Part shown: in pieces, positions 62,888 through 64,000 of the stretch
Layout: every line of letters starts with the position of its first letter
How positions within the stretch are numbered: the first letter of the stretch is position 1
NCBI GenBank assembly: GCA_963725085.1
Contig: CAVRXM010000003.1
Location: 248,001-312,000, forward strand
Direction: 5' to 3'
Source: VRUE01 sp963725085
GTDB lineage: Bacteria; Actinomycetota; Thermoleophilia; Solirubrobacterales; 70-9
Length of the DNA stretch: 64,000 nt
Translations under genes and position numbers: made by a program
Notes under the pieces: model-generated
Seen by the model: the letters and a program-made list of their open reading frames with translations, nothing else
What the model was told of the DNA's origin: nothing
Database searches by the model: none

Positions 62888-64000
62888 GCCTGGTCCGGGC
62901 TAGCTCGCCGGAGAGGACCCGCAGCGCGTCGGCAGGGATCCGGACCGTGACCGGGCTGCCCTGGCGGTAGCGGTCGAGGCCCTCGCCTTCGTTCGGGACC
63001 GAGGCCTGGAGCATGGCGCCGGTGGCGAGGCGGACCATGACCTGGAGGTTGGAGCCGATGAAGACGGTGCGGTCGACCATGCCCGGCAGGCAGTTCGCGC
63101 CGGCGGCGGGATCGTGGTCGGAGACCTCGAGCCGCTCGGGGCGGACGATGACCGTCGCCTCGCCGCGGGCCTCGAGATCGCCGCACCCGGCCTCGAGCAC
63201 GAACTCGCCGACGCGGACCTGGCAGTTGCTTCCGGAGCCGCCGACGGCCTCGACGCTCATCGTGTTGGCGACCCCGAGGAAGTCGGCGACGAACAGGGTC
63301 TGCGGGCTCTCGTAGACCTCGCGCGGAGTGCCGATCTGGTCGATCCGGCCGCGGTTCATCACCGCGATCCGGTCGCTCATGCTGAGCGCCTCCTCCTGGT
63401 CGTGGGTGACGAAGATGAAGGTCGTCCCGACCTCCTCCTGGATCGCCTTCAGCTCGATCCGGAGCTGGCGGCGGATTTTCGCGTCGAGCGCCCCGAGCGG
63501 CTCGTCGAGGAGGAGCAGGGCCGGGCGCAGGATCAGCGCCCGCGCCAGCGCGACCCGCTGCTGCTGGCCACCGGAGAGCTGGTGCGGGCGGCGCTTCGCG
63601 AGGTCGCCGAGCTCGACCAGCTCGAGCGCCTCCCTCACCCGCCGGTCGCGGTCGCGGCGATCGACCTTCTGGTAGCGGAGGCCGAAGGCGACGTTGTCGC
63701 TGACATCGAGGTGGGGGAAGAGGGCGTAGCTCTGGAAGACGGTGTTGACGTTGCGCCGCTCGGGAGGCACCGCCGAGAGGTCGGTGCCGTCGAGCAGCAC
63801 CTCGCCCGCGGTCGGCCGCTCGAAGCCGGCGATCAGCCGCAGCGTCGTCGTCTTGCCGCAGCCCGAGGGCCCGAGCAGCGAGAAGAACTCGCCGGCGGCG
63901 ACGTCGAGGTCGATGCCGTCGACCGCCGTCACCTCCTCGAAGGCCTTGGTCAGGCTCCGCAGCGAGACCGCTCCGCCCTGCTCGGGGGCGTCGACCGCGA
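62817..64000 (-). CDS. PotA-like ABC transporter ATP-binding protein, 5' truncated by window
   Basis: ATPase of a spermidine/putrescine- or iron-type importer; the first codons lie beyond 64000. It has Walker A GPSGCGKTT, Q-loop TVFQSYALFPHLDV, signature LSGGQQQRVALARAL, Walker B LLLLDEPLGALD and H-loop FVTHDQEEALS. A C-terminal TOBE domain is present (VIVRPERLEVSDHDP, VFIGSNLQVMVRLATG). The tail after RVLSGELA overlaps the convergent gene by 71 bases; a TAG in the adjacent frame near 62902 may be the genuine stop. The permease genes should lie outside the window. Confidence 0.9.
   Translation of the reverse strand, partial: AVDAPEQGGAVSLRSLTKAFEEVTAVDGIDLDVAAGEFFSLLGPSGCGKTTTLRLIAGFERPTAGEVLLDGTDLSAVPPERRNVNTVFQSYALFPHLDVSDNVAFGLRYQKVDRRDRDRRVREALELVELGDLAKRRPHQLSGGQQQRVALARALILRPALLLLDEPLGALDAKIRRQLRIELKAIQEEVGTTFIFVTHDQEEALSMSDRIAVMNRGRIDQIGTPREVYESPQTLFVADFLGVANTMSVEAVGGSGSNCQVRVGEFVLEAGCGDLEARGEATVIVRPERLEVSDHDPAAGANCLPGMVDRTVFIGSNLQVMVRLATGAMLQASVPNEGEGLDRYRQGSPVTVRIPADALRVLSGELARTRLSAACGARSSSSWSAGRRRWGCR

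Overview
The window is a very GC-rich, densely packed chromosomal segment whose codon third positions are almost always G or C. It contains no rRNA, tRNA, CRISPR array, prophage or insertion sequence that I could recognise. The gene content points to an actinobacterium, most likely Thermoleophilia/Solirubrobacterales. The clues are an ECF42-type sigma factor paired with a DGPF protein, an ImuB/DnaE2 mutasome, DUF3556 and DUF2855 proteins, many Sec-exported proteins with propeller, RTX, PKD or choice-of-anchor domains, and many leaderless-type promoters. The class assignment is inference. Roughly half of the conserved genes are interrupted by single-base frameshifts while the protein sequence continues intact in another frame. 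This looks like consensus or sequencing error rather than gene decay, so such genes are given as single CDS with the breakpoints named.

Layout. 1-3.4 kb: end of a fatty acyl-CoA reductase, then a coupled glnK-amt-cutA unit. 3.4-9.5 kb (minus): secreted propeller, ECF42 sigma and DGPF protein, an ABC-2 exporter, an SDR and a carboxymuconolactone decarboxylase-like protein. 9.5-20.1 kb: cupin, 5'-3' exonuclease, a divergent FAD oxidoreductase/MocR regulator pair, a PKD protein, and a minus-strand set of phytoene-dehydrogenase-like enzyme, DUF3556 membrane protein and Baeyer-Villiger-type monooxygenase. 20-29.7 kb: small enzymes, then the SOS mutasome imuB-DUF6504-dnaE2 with a LexA box on the imuB start. 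29.8-35.8 kb: an exported RCC1/FecR-like protein next to a CHASE2 nucleotidyl cyclase, a DUF3307 protein and, convergently, an MFS transporter fused to a cyclic-nucleotide-binding domain; this is a possible cNMP signalling module. 36.3-36.5 kb: a compact unit of two 14-codon micro-ORFs, each with a strong Shine-Dalgarno sequence and closed by a perfect terminator hairpin; this is the most interesting unexplained structure. 36.5-46.4 kb: MFS, lipoprotein, reductase, two RTX proteins, aldehyde dehydrogenase, PAP2 and AI-2E-family membrane proteins and an MBL-fold hydrolase.

46.3-56 kb: a holin-like/phosphodiesterase fusion, nitronate monooxygenase, M14 peptidase, a secreted repeat protein, an unusual MurD/MurE-like hybrid ligase, PhzF, GNAT and a decapeptide-repeat surface protein. 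56-57.4 kb: TetR with its operator, DUF2867 and DCC proteins. 57.3-61.7 kb (minus): one operon of response regulator, histidine kinase, heme-binding membrane protein, small membrane protein, ApbE and ferric-reductase-like protein, with two near-identical candidate operators at identical spacing upstream of two internal genes. 61.8-64 kb: a choice-of-anchor exported protein and a spermidine/putrescine-type ABC ATPase running off the window.
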